Shown here in pieces: positions 23,880-33,033 of a stretch of 64,000 nucleotides of DNA. The notes below the pieces were generated by a model that searched no databases, was not told the origin of the DNA, and saw only the letters and a list, made by a program, of their open reading frames with translations. Numbering within the stretch: the stretch's first letter is position 1; each line of letters opens with the position of its first letter. The translations under genes and the position numbers were made by a program. Source of the DNA: Mycolicibacterium litorale (GTDB taxonomy: Bacteria; Actinomycetota; Actinomycetes; Mycobacteriales; Mycobacteriaceae); NCBI GenBank assembly GCA_002007745.1, contig CP019882.1, positions 4,836,001 through 4,900,000 on the forward strand, given 5' to 3'.

Positions 23880-25576
23880 GTGGCGAATGCGGTGCGGATC
23901 GGCAACTGCTCGGGTTCTACGGCGATCGAAGCGCCGCGATGCGCGAGATGCTCACCGGGGGCGACCTCGACTATCTCACCGGGGACTACCTGGCCGAGCT
24001 CACCATGCTGATCCTGGGCCGCGACAAGATGAAGAGTCCGGATCGGGGCTATGCCAAGACCTTCCTGACCCAGCTCGAGGAATGCCTTGGCCTGGCGCAC
24101 GAGCGCGGCGTGCGGATCGTCACCAACGCCGGCGGCCTCAACCCGGCCGGCCTGGCCGACGCGGTGCGGGCGCTGGCCACCAGGCTGGGAATCCCCGCCA
24201 CGGTGGCCCACGTCGAGGGGGACGACCTGCTGCCCCGAGCCGGTGAACTCGGCCTGGGCACACCGTTGACCGCCAACGCCTATCTGGGCGCCTGGGGCAT
24301 CGTGGACTGTCTGCGGTCGGGTGCCGACGTCGTGGTCACCGGCCGGGTCACCGACGCCTCGGTGGTCGTGGGGCCCGCCGCCGCCCACTTCGGCTGGGAA
24401 CGGCACGACTACGACCGGTTGGCCGGCGCGGTGGTGGCCGGCCATGTCATCGAATGCGGCGCCCAGGCCACCGGCGGCAACTACGCGTTCTTCACCGAGA
24501 TCGCCGACCTGGGCCACGCCGGGTTCCCCCTGGCCGAGGTGTACGAGGACGGCTCCTCGGTGATCACCAAGCACCCCGGCACCGGCGGACAGGTCAGCAC
24601 CGGAACGGTGACCGCCCAGCTGCTCTACGAGATCAGCGGTGCGCGCTACGCCAACCCCGATGCCACAGCCCGGTTCGACACCATCGACCTGACCGACGAA
24701 GGACCCGACCGCGTACGCATCAGCGGGGTCCGGGGCGAGCCGCCGCCGCCGTCGCTCAAGGTGTCGCTGAACAGCATCGGCGGGTTCCGCAACTCGGCGA
24801 CGTTCATCCTCACCGGGCTGGACATCGAAGCCAAGGCCGACCTGGTGCGCCGGCAGCTCGAGTCGGCGCTCACCGCCAAGCCCACCGAGCTGGGCTGGAC
24901 GCTTGCGCGCACCGACCATGTCGACGCCGACACCGAACAGACTGCCAGTGCGCTGCTGAGCTGTGTCGTGCGCGATCCCGACCCCAAGGTGGTTGGCCGC
25001 CAGTTCTCCTCAGCCGCAGTCGAACTCGCGCTGGCCTCCTATCCGGGCTTCACCTCGACGGCGCCGCCGGGCGAAGGACAGGTGTACGGCGTATTCACCG
25101 CCGGTTACGTGCCGGCCGACGAGGTCACCCACCTCGCGGTACGGCCCGACGGCAGCCGCGCCGCCATACCGGCCGCCACCGAAACCCTCGAGCTGACCGA
25201 GGTGGACGCGCCTGCGTTACCCGAGCCGCTCACCCCGGGGCCGACTCGACGGGCCGCTCTGGGCGCCGTCGCCGGCGCACGCAGCGGAGACAAGGGCGGC
25301 GCCGCCAACATCGGGGTCTGGGTGCGCACCGAGGACCAGTGGCGCTGGCTTGCGCATACCCTGACCACCGATGTACTGCGCGAATTGCTCCCGGAGACAG
25401 AGGATCTGCCGATCACCCGGCATCTGCTGCCGAGACTGCGCGCGATGAACTTCGTCATCGAGGGCATACTCGGCCAGGGCGTGGCCTACCAGGCCCGGTT
25501 CGACCCCCAGGCCAAGGGCCTCGGTGAGTGGCTGAGAAGTCGTCACATCGACATCCCGGAGGCGATCCTGCGATGA
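23880..25576 (+). pseudogene. AtuA-like protein (DUF1446), one-base frameshift
   Basis: GTG 23880 with GAGGGGA upstream gives the expected family start VRIGNCSG, but the frame then fails. From 23915 the sequence continues in another frame as FYGDRSAAMREMLTGGDLDY and stays open to 25576. Restoring one T in GGTTCTAC (23914-23920) would join both parts into about 565 aa. The family (Rv0976c, AtuA of Pseudomonas) belongs to acyclic terpene and branched acyl-CoA degradation; the biochemical role is not settled. It overlaps the next gene by 4 bp (ATGA). A base-calling error is as likely as a true mutation. Confidence 0.8.
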
Positions 25577-26741
25577 GCATCTGGACCACGCCGGAACGCC
25601 TGCAGCTACGCAAGACGGTGCGCGCCTTCGCCGAGCGGGAGATCCTGCCCCACGTCGAGCAGTGGGAGCGCGCCGGTGAGCTCCCGCGCGATCTGCACCG
25701 CCGCGCCGCCGACGCGGGCCTGCTCGGCGCCGAGCTGCCGGAGACGGTCGGCGGCGGCGGCGGGGACGCTGCGGACGCGTTGATCGTCTGCGAAGAGCTG
25801 CACGAAGCCGGTACCCCGGCGGTGTCTTCGCCTCGCTGTTCACCTGCGGCATCGCGGTGCCGCACATGGCGGCCTCCGGGGACGAACGACTGATCGAGAA
25901 GTTCGTCCGCCCCACCCTGCGTGGCGAGCTGATCGGATCGCTGGCCATCACCGAGCCCGGTGGCGGATCCGACGTCGGCCATCTGCGCACCTCCGCGGTG
26001 CGCTGCTCCGGTCCGGAAGGCGACCACTACATCGTCAACGGCGCCAAGACCTACATCACCTCCGGTGTGCGGGCCGATTTCGTCGTCACCGCCGTGCGGA
26101 CCGGCGGCGCTGACCTGTCCGGGGCCGCCGGGGTGTCGCTGCTCGTCGTGGAGAAGGGAACGCCGGGATTTGCGGTGACCCGCAGACTGGACAAGATGGG
26201 GTGGCGGTCTTCGGACACCGCCGAGTTGTCCTACACCGACGCCCGGGTTCCGGTGGCCAACCTCGTCGGCGCGGAGAACAGCGGCTTCGCCCAAATCGCC
26301 CAGGCCTTCGTCTCCGAGCGCATCGGGCTTGCCGCGCAGGCATATTCGTCGGCGCAGCGCTGTCTGGAGCTGACCGTGCAATGGTGCCGGGACCGCGAGA
26401 CGTTCGGCCGCCCGCTGATCTCCCGGCAGTCGGTGCAGAACACCCTGGCCGAGATGGCCCGGCGCATCGACGTGGCGCGGGTGTATTCCCGCCATGTCGT
26501 CGAGCGGCAGCTCGCGGGTGATACCAACCTGATCGCCGAGGTGTGCTTCGCCAAGAACACCGCGGTGGAAGCGGGCGAGTGGGTGGCCCACCAGGCCGTC
26601 CAACTGTTCGGAGGTATGGGCTACATGGCCGAGTGCGAGATCGAACGTCAGTATCGGGACATGCGGATTCTCGGCATCGGCGGGGGAACCACCGAGATCC
26701 TCACCAGCCTGGCCGCGAAAGTACGGGGTTATCAGTCATGA
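25573..26741 (+). pseudogene. fadE13: Acyl-CoA dehydrogenase, FadE13-like, one-base frameshift
   Basis: The start codon overlaps the previous stop. The N-terminal part (to about 25818) reads as acyl-CoA dehydrogenase (LRKTVRAFAEREILPHVEQW, ELPETVGGGGG). The frame then shifts, and the rest continues from GVFASLFTCGIAVPHMA to 26741, with FAD and substrate motifs AITEPGGGSD, YITSG and the C-terminal QLFGGMGYMAE. Adding one G in CCCCGGCGG (25814-25822) restores about 389 aa. It oxidises acyl-CoA to enoyl-CoA with an ETF partner. It overlaps accD2 by 4 bp. As with its neighbour, a sequencing indel is a strong possibility. Confidence 0.85.
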
Positions 26742-28333
26742 CCGTTCTGCACAGCACCGTCGACGCCAACTCCCCCGCCTATCTCGACGCGGCCGAGGCG
26801 ATGGCAGCCAAGCTCGCCGAAATCGACGCCGAACTGGCCAAGGCGTTGTCCGGCGGCGGCCCCAAGTACGTCGACCGGCACCACGCTCGGGGCAAACTGA
26901 CCGCCCGCGAACGCATCGAACTCTTGGTGGACCCGGACTCCCCGTTTCTGGAGCTGTGCCCGTCGGCCGCCTACGGCAGCGACTTTCAGGTCGGCGCCAG
27001 CCTGGTCACCGGAATCGGTGTGGTGGAGGGCGTCGAATGCCTGCTGGTAGCCAACGATCCCACCGTCAAGGGCGGCACCAGTAACCCGTGGACGCTGAAG
27101 AAGATCCTGCGGGCCAACGAGATCGCGTATCAGAATCGGCTGCCGGTGATTTCTCTGGTGGAGTCCGGCGGAGCCGATCTGCCCACCCAGAAAGAGATCT
27201 TCATCCCCGGTGGACAGATGTTCCGCGACCTGACCCGCCTGTCGGCGGCGGGCATCCCGACGATCGCCCTGGTGTTCGGCAACTCGACGGCCGGCGGCGC
27301 CTACATCCCGGGCATGTCCGATCACGTCGTGATGATCAAGGAACGCTCGAAGGTGTTCCTGGCCGGTCCGCCGCTGGTGAAGATGGCCACTGGGGAGGAG
27401 GCCGACGACGAGTCCCTCGGCGGGGCCGAAATGCACGCCCGCGTCTCGGGTTTGGCCGACTACTTCGCCGTCGACGAACTGGACGCCATCCGCATCGGGC
27501 GCCGCATCGTGTCCCGTCTCAACTGGGTCAAACAGGGCCCCCGGCCACGGCCGGTGGTGCCCCCGCTGGCCGACCCCAACGAGCTGCTCGGCATCGTGTC
27601 GGCCGATCTGCGCATCCCGTTCGACCCGCGCGAGATCATCGCCCGCATCGTCGACGGTTCGGACTTCGACGAGTTCAAACCGATGTACGGCTCGTCTCTG
27701 GTCACCGGCTGGGCGACCCTGCACGGCTACCCGCTGGGCATCCTGGCCAACGCCCGCGGCGTGCTGTTCAGCGAGGAGTCACAGAAGGCGACGCAGTTCA
27801 TCCAGCTGGCCAACCGGTCCAACACTCCATTGTTGTTCCTGCACAACACGACCGGATACATGGTCGGCAAGGCCTACGAGGAAGGCGGGATGATCAAACA
27901 CGGCTCGATGATGATCAACGCCGTGTCGAACTCCCGCGTCCCGCACATCTCACTGCTCGTCGGCGCGTCGTACGGCGCCGGCCACTACGGCATGTGCGGC
28001 CGCGCTTACGACCCCCGGTTCCTGTTCGCCTGGCCCAGCGCCAAATCCGCGGTCATGGGCGGGGCGCAGCTCGCAGGCGTTCTCTCGATCGTCAACCGGG
28101 CCGCGACCGAGGCGCGCGGCGGGACCGTCGACGAGGCAGCCGATTCCGCACTACGCGCCGCCGTCGAAGCCCAGATCGAAGCCGAGTCACTACCGATGTT
28201 CCTGTCCGGCCGCATCTACGACGACGGTGTTATCGATCCCCGGGACACCCGCACCGTGCTCGGAATGTGCCTGTCCGCCATCGCCAATGCACCGATCGAG
28301 GGGACGTCGAACTTCGGCGTCTTCCGGATGTGA
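26738..28333 (+). CDS. accD2: Acyl-CoA carboxylase carboxyltransferase (beta) subunit
   Basis: 531 aa. ATG 26738 overlaps the fadE13 stop (ATGA). The carboxyltransferase N and C domains are complete: KLTARERIELLVDP, the acyl-CoA oxyanion region FGNSTAGGAYIPGMSDH, TGEEADDESLGGAEMHARVSG written here in two parts around LGGAEM, and the biotin-site NTTGYMVGKAYE and GAGHYGMCGRAYDPRF. This pattern is closer to methylcrotonyl/geranyl-CoA carboxylases than to propionyl-CoA carboxylases, by inspection. It works with the biotin subunit encoded 7 bp downstream. Confidence 0.9.
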   Translation: MTVLHSTVDANSPAYLDAAEAMAAKLAEIDAELAKALSGGGPKYVDRHHARGKLTARERIELLVDPDSPFLELCPSAAYGSDFQVGASLVTGIGVVEGVECLLVANDPTVKGGTSNPWTLKKILRANEIAYQNRLPVISLVESGGADLPTQKEIFIPGGQMFRDLTRLSAAGIPTIALVFGNSTAGGAYIPGMSDHVVMIKERSKVFLAGPPLVKMATGEEADDESLGGAEMHARVSGLADYFAVDELDAIRIGRRIVSRLNWVKQGPRPRPVVPPLADPNELLGIVSADLRIPFDPREIIARIVDGSDFDEFKPMYGSSLVTGWATLHGYPLGILANARGVLFSEESQKATQFIQLANRSNTPLLFLHNTTGYMVGKAYEEGGMIKHGSMMINAVSNSRVPHISLLVGASYGAGHYGMCGRAYDPRFLFAWPSAKSAVMGGAQLAGVLSIVNRAATEARGGTVDEAADSALRAAVEAQIEAESLPMFLSGRIYDDGVIDPRDTRTVLGMCLSAIANAPIEGTSNFGVFRM

Positions 28334-28340
28334 GTGAACA

Positions 28341-30320
28341 GTGATCACACGAGTTCTGGTTGCCAACCGCGCAGAGATCGCCCGACGCGTCTTCGCGACG
28401 TGCCGTCGACTCGGCATCGCCACGGTGGCCGTCTACACCGACCCCGACGCCGGCTCACCACACGTCGCCGAGGCCGACGCCCGAGTGCGCCTGGCAGGCA
28501 CGTCGGCGTATCTCGATGCCGCACAGGTCATCGCCGCCGCACGTGCGGCGAACGCCGACGCCATCCACCCGGGCTACGGATTCCTCTCGGAGAACGCCGA
28601 TTTCGCCACGGCGGTGATCGACGCGGGGTTGACCTGGATCGGCCCGCCGGTCGCCGCGGTGCAGGCGATGGGCTCCAAGATCGAGGCCAAGAAGATGATG
28701 GCCGCCGCCGGCGTCCCAGTTCTCGACGAACTCGACCCGGACACCGTCGGTGAGGCCCAGCTGCCGGTCTTGGTGAAGGCGTCGGCGGGCGGTGGCGGCC
28801 GCGGCATGCGGGTGGTGACCAGCCTCGCCGAGTTGCCCGACGCGGTGCAGGCCGCACGCCGGGAGGCCCAGTCCGCGTTCGGCGATCCCACCGTGTTCTG
28901 TGAGCGATACCTGCCCACCGGGCACCATGTCGAGGTGCAGGTACTCGCCGACCAGCACGGCACAGTGTGGGCACTCGGTGAGCGCGAATGCTCGATTCAA
29001 CGCCGGCATCAGAAGATCATCGAGGAGGCGCCGTCCCCGCTGGTCGAACGCGTTGCGGGGATGCGGGAGCGGCTGTTCGAGGCCGCCCGGCTGGCAGCCG
29101 GAGCCATCGGTTACACCGGTGCGGGCACCGTGGAATTCCTCGCCGATGATGACGGCGAGTTCTACTTCCTCGAGATGAACACCCGCCTGCAGGTCGAACA
29201 CCCGGTCACCGAGCTCACCACGGGCGTCGACCTGGTCGAACTGCAGCTGTCGGTGGCCGACGGTGAACCGCTCGATCCCGAACCCCCAGCCGCACGCGGG
29301 CATTCCATCGAGGCGCGGATCTACGCCGAGGACCCGGCCCGCAACTGGCAACCGCAGGCCGGCCCCGTGCACCGGTTCGACGTCGCAGGTGTCACCAAGC
29401 AATTCGGGCTCTTCCATGGCACCGGAGTACGACTGGATTCGGGCATCGTCGACGGCTCGACGGTGTCGATCCACTACGACCCGATGCTGGCCAAGGTCAT
29501 CTCGTATGCCCCGACTCGGCGACGCGCCGCGCAGGTGCTGGCCGATGCGTTGGCCCGTACCCGCCTGCACGGCGTCACCACCAATCGCGACCTGCTGGTC
29601 AATGTCCTGCGGCACCAGGCATTCCTGGCCGGTGCCACCGACACCGCGTTCTTCGACACGCACGGCCTGAGCGAATTGGCCAGCCCGCTCGCCGATGGCC
29701 GCACCCTCCGGTTGTCCGCTGTCGCGGCCGCACTGTCCGAAGCCGCCGCCAACCGCGCGACTGCCTCGGTGCTGGCCGAGATTCCCAGCGGATGGCGCAA
29801 TCTCGTGTCGGGCAATCAACACAAGACGTTCCTCGATGCCGCCGGCACCGAGCTTCGAGTCGCCTATCGGTTCACCCGCGACGGCTTGCTGCTGCCCGAC
29901 GACGACGCCGTCACACTGGTCTCGGCGGCCCCCGATCAGGTGGTGCTCAGCGACGGCAACGGTGTCGCCACAGCCTTCGCCGTGAGCCGCTACGGGGCCG
30001 AGGTCTTCGTCGACTCCCCCCTGGGTTCGGTCGCCCTGACCGCGGCGCCCCGCTTCCCCGAGCCGGGCTCGGCTGTCGAGAAGGGTTCACTGCTGGCGCC
30101 CATGCCCGGGGCGGTGATCCGTCTCGGCGCCGCGCAGGGTGACACGGTCGGCGCCGGTCAACCTTTGGTGTGGCTGGAAGCCATGAAGATGGAGCACACC
30201 GTCACGGCCCCGGTCGACGGTGTGCTGACTGCGCTCAACGTCGCTGTCGGCCAACAGGTCGACGTCGGAACGATCCTGGCCCGGGTAGAAGACCCCGGTG
30301 CCGGTGAAGGAGAGAAGTGA
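28341..30320 (+). CDS. accA2: Biotin carboxylase / biotin carrier (alpha) subunit
   Basis: 659 aa. The biotin carboxylase domain (1-450) has ATP-grasp motifs GGGGRGMRVV, ERECSIQRRHQKIIEEAPSP and FLEMNTRLQVEHPVTE. A BT-like middle region follows, and the biotinyl domain is at the C-terminus with EAMKMEHTV carrying the biotinylated lysine. With AccD2 it carboxylates an acyl-CoA using ATP and bicarbonate. GTG 28341; the stop overlaps the next start by 4 bp (GTGA). The M. tuberculosis AccA2/AccD2 substrate is not established; the neighbourhood suggests a branched enoyl-CoA. Confidence 0.92.
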   Translation: MITRVLVANRAEIARRVFATCRRLGIATVAVYTDPDAGSPHVAEADARVRLAGTSAYLDAAQVIAAARAANADAIHPGYGFLSENADFATAVIDAGLTWIGPPVAAVQAMGSKIEAKKMMAAAGVPVLDELDPDTVGEAQLPVLVKASAGGGGRGMRVVTSLAELPDAVQAARREAQSAFGDPTVFCERYLPTGHHVEVQVLADQHGTVWALGERECSIQRRHQKIIEEAPSPLVERVAGMRERLFEAARLAAGAIGYTGAGTVEFLADDDGEFYFLEMNTRLQVEHPVTELTTGVDLVELQLSVADGEPLDPEPPAARGHSIEARIYAEDPARNWQPQAGPVHRFDVAGVTKQFGLFHGTGVRLDSGIVDGSTVSIHYDPMLAKVISYAPTRRRAAQVLADALARTRLHGVTTNRDLLVNVLRHQAFLAGATDTAFFDTHGLSELASPLADGRTLRLSAVAAALSEAAANRATASVLAEIPSGWRNLVSGNQHKTFLDAAGTELRVAYRFTRDGLLLPDDDAVTLVSAAPDQVVLSDGNGVATAFAVSRYGAEVFVDSPLGSVALTAAPRFPEPGSAVEKGSLLAPMPGAVIRLGAAQGDTVGAGQPLVWLEAMKMEHTVTAPVDGVLTALNVAVGQQVDVGTILARVEDPGAGEGEK

Positions 30321-31483
30321 CAGACACCGGTTTCATCGAGAGCCCCGAGCGTCAGGAATTGCGCAAGGCCGTCGCGGGGATGGCCGCCAACTACGGCGTC
30401 GACTATTACCTGGGCAAGGCCCGCGCCGGTCAACATACCGACGAATTGTGGTACGAGGCGGGCAAACTCGGCTTCCTGGGCGTCAATCTGCCCGAGGAGT
30501 ACGGTGGCGGCGGCGCCGGCATGTACGAGCTGTCGCTGGTGATGGAGGAGATGGCCGCCGCCGGCTGTACGCCGCTGATGATGGTGGTCTCACCGGCGAT
30601 CAACGGCACGATCATCAGCAAGTTCGGTACCCACGACCAGAAGAAGCGCTGGTTGCCCGGAATCGCCGATGGCTCCATCACCATGGCGTTCGCCATCACC
30701 GAACCCGATGCCGGTTCGAACTCGCACCGCATCACCACCACCGCTCGCCGCGACGGCAGCGACTGGATTCTGTCCGGCCAGAAGGTCTACATCTCCGGCG
30801 TCGATCAGGCACAGGCCGTGCTGGTGGTGGGTCGAACGGAAGAGGGAAAGACGGGCAACCTGCGACCGGCCCTGTTCATCGTGCCCACTGACGCACCGGG
30901 GTTCAGCTTCACCAAGATCGACATGGAGATCGTCAGCCCGGAGAATCAATTCCAGGTGTTCATCGACGACGTCCGGTTGCCGGCCGACGCCCTGGTGGGC
31001 TCGGAGGACGCGGCGATAGCGCAGCTGTTCGCCGGCCTGAACCCCGAACGGATCATGGGCGCCGCAAGCGCGGTCGGCATGGGTCGCTTCGCGATCGGGA
31101 AAGCCGTCGAGTACGTCAAGACTCGGCAGGTGTGGAAGACGCCGATCGGCGCCCATCAGGGCCTTGCACACCCGTTGGCGCAGAACCACATCGAGGTGGA
31201 GCTCGCCAAGCTGATGATGCAGAAGGCGGCCGCACTGTATGACAGTGGCGACGACTTCGGCGCCGCGGAGGCTGCCAACATGGCCAAATACGCCGCCGGC
31301 GAGGCGTCCACCCGTGCGGTCGATCAAGCCGTCCAGTCGCTCGGCGGCAACGGGCTGACCAAGGAGTACGGCGTCGCGTCGATGCTCACCGCCTCCCGGC
31401 TGTCGCGTATCGCGCCGGTCAGCCGCGAGATGGTGCTCAACTTCGTTGCGCAGACCTCGCTCGGACTGCCGCGGTCGTACTGA
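30317..31483 (+). CDS. fadE10: Acyl-CoA dehydrogenase, FadE10-like
   Basis: 388 aa, complete. FAD-binding AFAITEPDAGSNSH and YISG, PLAQNHIEVELAKLMMQKAA region in the C-terminal helical domain, and a final QSLGGNGLTKEYG. The usual catalytic acidic residue cannot be placed by eye. GTG 30317 overlaps the accA2 stop. It is the second dehydrogenase of the operon, which fits a pathway with two distinct dehydrogenation steps. Equivalent to Rv0972c. Confidence 0.9.
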   Translation: MTDTGFIESPERQELRKAVAGMAANYGVDYYLGKARAGQHTDELWYEAGKLGFLGVNLPEEYGGGGAGMYELSLVMEEMAAAGCTPLMMVVSPAINGTIISKFGTHDQKKRWLPGIADGSITMAFAITEPDAGSNSHRITTTARRDGSDWILSGQKVYISGVDQAQAVLVVGRTEEGKTGNLRPALFIVPTDAPGFSFTKIDMEIVSPENQFQVFIDDVRLPADALVGSEDAAIAQLFAGLNPERIMGAASAVGMGRFAIGKAVEYVKTRQVWKTPIGAHQGLAHPLAQNHIEVELAKLMMQKAAALYDSGDDFGAAEAANMAKYAAGEASTRAVDQAVQSLGGNGLTKEYGVASMLTASRLSRIAPVSREMVLNFVAQTSLGLPRSY

Positions 31484-31487
31484 CGCC

Positions 31488-32261
31488 ATGGACACCGACA
31501 CCCTGGTCTCCTACACAGTCGACCGGCATATCGCCCGGCTCACACTGGATTCACCGCACAACCGCAATGCGCTGTCCGCACGGCTGGTCGACCAGCTGCG
31601 CGCCGGATTGCGCGCGGCCGACACCGACCCGGCGGTACGCGTGGTGGTGCTGAGCCACACCGGTGGGACGTTCTGCGCGGGTGCCGACCTCAGTGAGGCC
31701 GCCGGCGGTGACCCGTTCGAGACCACCGCGGACCGGGCCCGGGAACTCGCCTCCGTGTTGCGCGGGATCGTCGAGTCGCCGTTGCCGGTGGTGGCGGCCA
31801 TCGACGGCCATGTCCGAGCCGGTGGTCTCGGATTGGTCGGCGCCTGCGACATCGTGGTGGCCGGTCCCGCAAGCACGTTCGCGCTGACGGAGGCCCGCAT
31901 CGGTGTGGCGCCGGCGATCATCTCGCTGACGCTGCTGCCCAAATTGTCGGCGCGGGCAGCGGCCCGCTACTACCTGACGGGTGAGACGTTCACCGCGGCG
32001 ACGGCCGCCGAGATCGGTTTGGTCACGGTGGCCGCCGAAGACGTCGAGGCGGCGGTCGCCGGGATCACCGCCGATCTCGGCCGTGGCTCACCGCAGGGTT
32101 TGGCGGCATCAAAAGCCCTGACCACCGCCCACATTCTGGCCGGCTTCGATCGCGACGCCGAACGCCTGGCGGTGGATTCGGCCCGCCTGTTCGTCTCCGA
32201 CGAAGCTCGGGAAGGAATGTCGGCGTTCCTGCAGAAGCGTCAACCGAGCTGGCTGCAGTAG
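31488..32261 (+). CDS. echA7: Enoyl-CoA hydratase, EchA7-like
   Basis: 257 aa from ATG 31488, 4 nt after the fadE10 stop. Crotonase fold: oxyanion-hole segments HTGGTFCAGADLSEA and AIDGHVRAGGLGLVGACDI, followed by FALTEARIGVAPAI. The catalytic glutamate expected near EARIG is present. It hydrates an enoyl-CoA intermediate. It is last gene of the atuA-like/fadE13/accD2/accA2/fadE10 operon and equivalent to Rv0971c. Confidence 0.9.
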   Translation: MDTDTLVSYTVDRHIARLTLDSPHNRNALSARLVDQLRAGLRAADTDPAVRVVVLSHTGGTFCAGADLSEAAGGDPFETTADRARELASVLRGIVESPLPVVAAIDGHVRAGGLGLVGACDIVVAGPASTFALTEARIGVAPAIISLTLLPKLSARAAARYYLTGETFTAATAAEIGLVTVAAEDVEAAVAGITADLGRGSPQGLAASKALTTAHILAGFDRDAERLAVDSARLFVSDEAREGMSAFLQKRQPSWLQ

Positions 32262-32327
32262 GACACTCGCATGACAGTTCAGCGAACGGCCTTGCGGTTG
32301 GGAATCAGAGTCGTACCCTCGTAGGCG

Positions 32328-32924
32328 ATGAGCAATTCGACGCCGCGGGACGCATCGACCCGGGCCGCTGACACCGACCGCATCCAGGTCGCCCAGTTGC
32401 TTACCGAGGCCGCTGCCAAGGGGCGTCTGCAGCTCGACGAGTACGAGCGCCGGCTCGCCAAGGCCTACGCCTCGCAAACCTACGAGGAGCTGGACCGGCT
32501 CACCGAGGATCTGCCTGAGGCCACTGACACCTCGCACCGGCGCGGGGCATCCAAACCGGCGCCCAAAACTCTGCTGCTGGCCATCCTCAGCGGGTTCGAG
32601 CGGCGCGGGCGGTGGAACGTGCCGGGCCGGATGACGACGTTCACCCTCTTCGGTGGCGGCGTCGTCGACCTGCGCTACGCCGACTTCACCTCCGCGAACG
32701 TCGAAATTCACGCGTACTCGATCATGGGCGGCCAGACCATTCTGGTGCCGCCGGAAGTCAACGTCGAAGTCCACGGCATCGGCGTCATGGGCGGCTTCGA
32801 CCACGACATCGATGGCCACGGCACACCCGGCGCACCGAAGGTCGTTGTCCGCGGCTTCTCGCTGTGGGGGGGCGTCGGCATCAAGCGCAAGGACCGTAAG
32901 TCGACCGGTCCCGACCAGCCGTAG
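32328..32924 (+). CDS. DUF1707 and LiaF-like domain protein
   Basis: 198 aa. Residues 14-66 form a DUF1707 domain (DRIQVAQLLTEAAAKGRLQL, then DEYERRL). The C-terminal 100 residues are beta-repetitive (FTLFGGGVVDLRYADF, IMGGQTILVPPEV, GVMGGFDHDI), like the LiaF/cell-wall-active antibiotic response domain. No membrane helix is visible. Equivalent to Rv0966c. Role unknown, possibly envelope-stress sensing. A strong terminator follows. Confidence 0.85.
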   Translation: MSNSTPRDASTRAADTDRIQVAQLLTEAAAKGRLQLDEYERRLAKAYASQTYEELDRLTEDLPEATDTSHRRGASKPAPKTLLLAILSGFERRGRWNVPGRMTTFTLFGGGVVDLRYADFTSANVEIHAYSIMGGQTILVPPEVNVEVHGIGVMGGFDHDIDGHGTPGAPKVVVRGFSLWGGVGIKRKDRKSTGPDQP

Positions 32925-32981
32925 AACGCCGGACGCCCGCACCGAACGCTCGCCGGTCCCAGGCGATCTCGTCGCAAAACG

Positions 32982-33016
32982 ACCTTTGGCCCCTTCCATC
33001 GGAAGGGGCCAAAGGT
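32982..33016. terminator. Terminator between DUF1707 and PGRS genes
   Basis: A 16 bp perfect stem, ACCTTTGGCCCCTTCC paired with its complement, with a 3 nt loop. It lies between convergent genes and is probably bidirectional. There is no U-tract, as is common in mycobacteria. Confidence 0.85.
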
Positions 33017-33033
33017 GTTCAGATCATGCCGCT

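Noticed and set aside
23489..24919. A 476-codon minus-strand frame ending in L32
   Set aside because: Only the last 57 codons are rpmF, with their own ribosome binding site. The rest is antisense to the AtuA-like gene.
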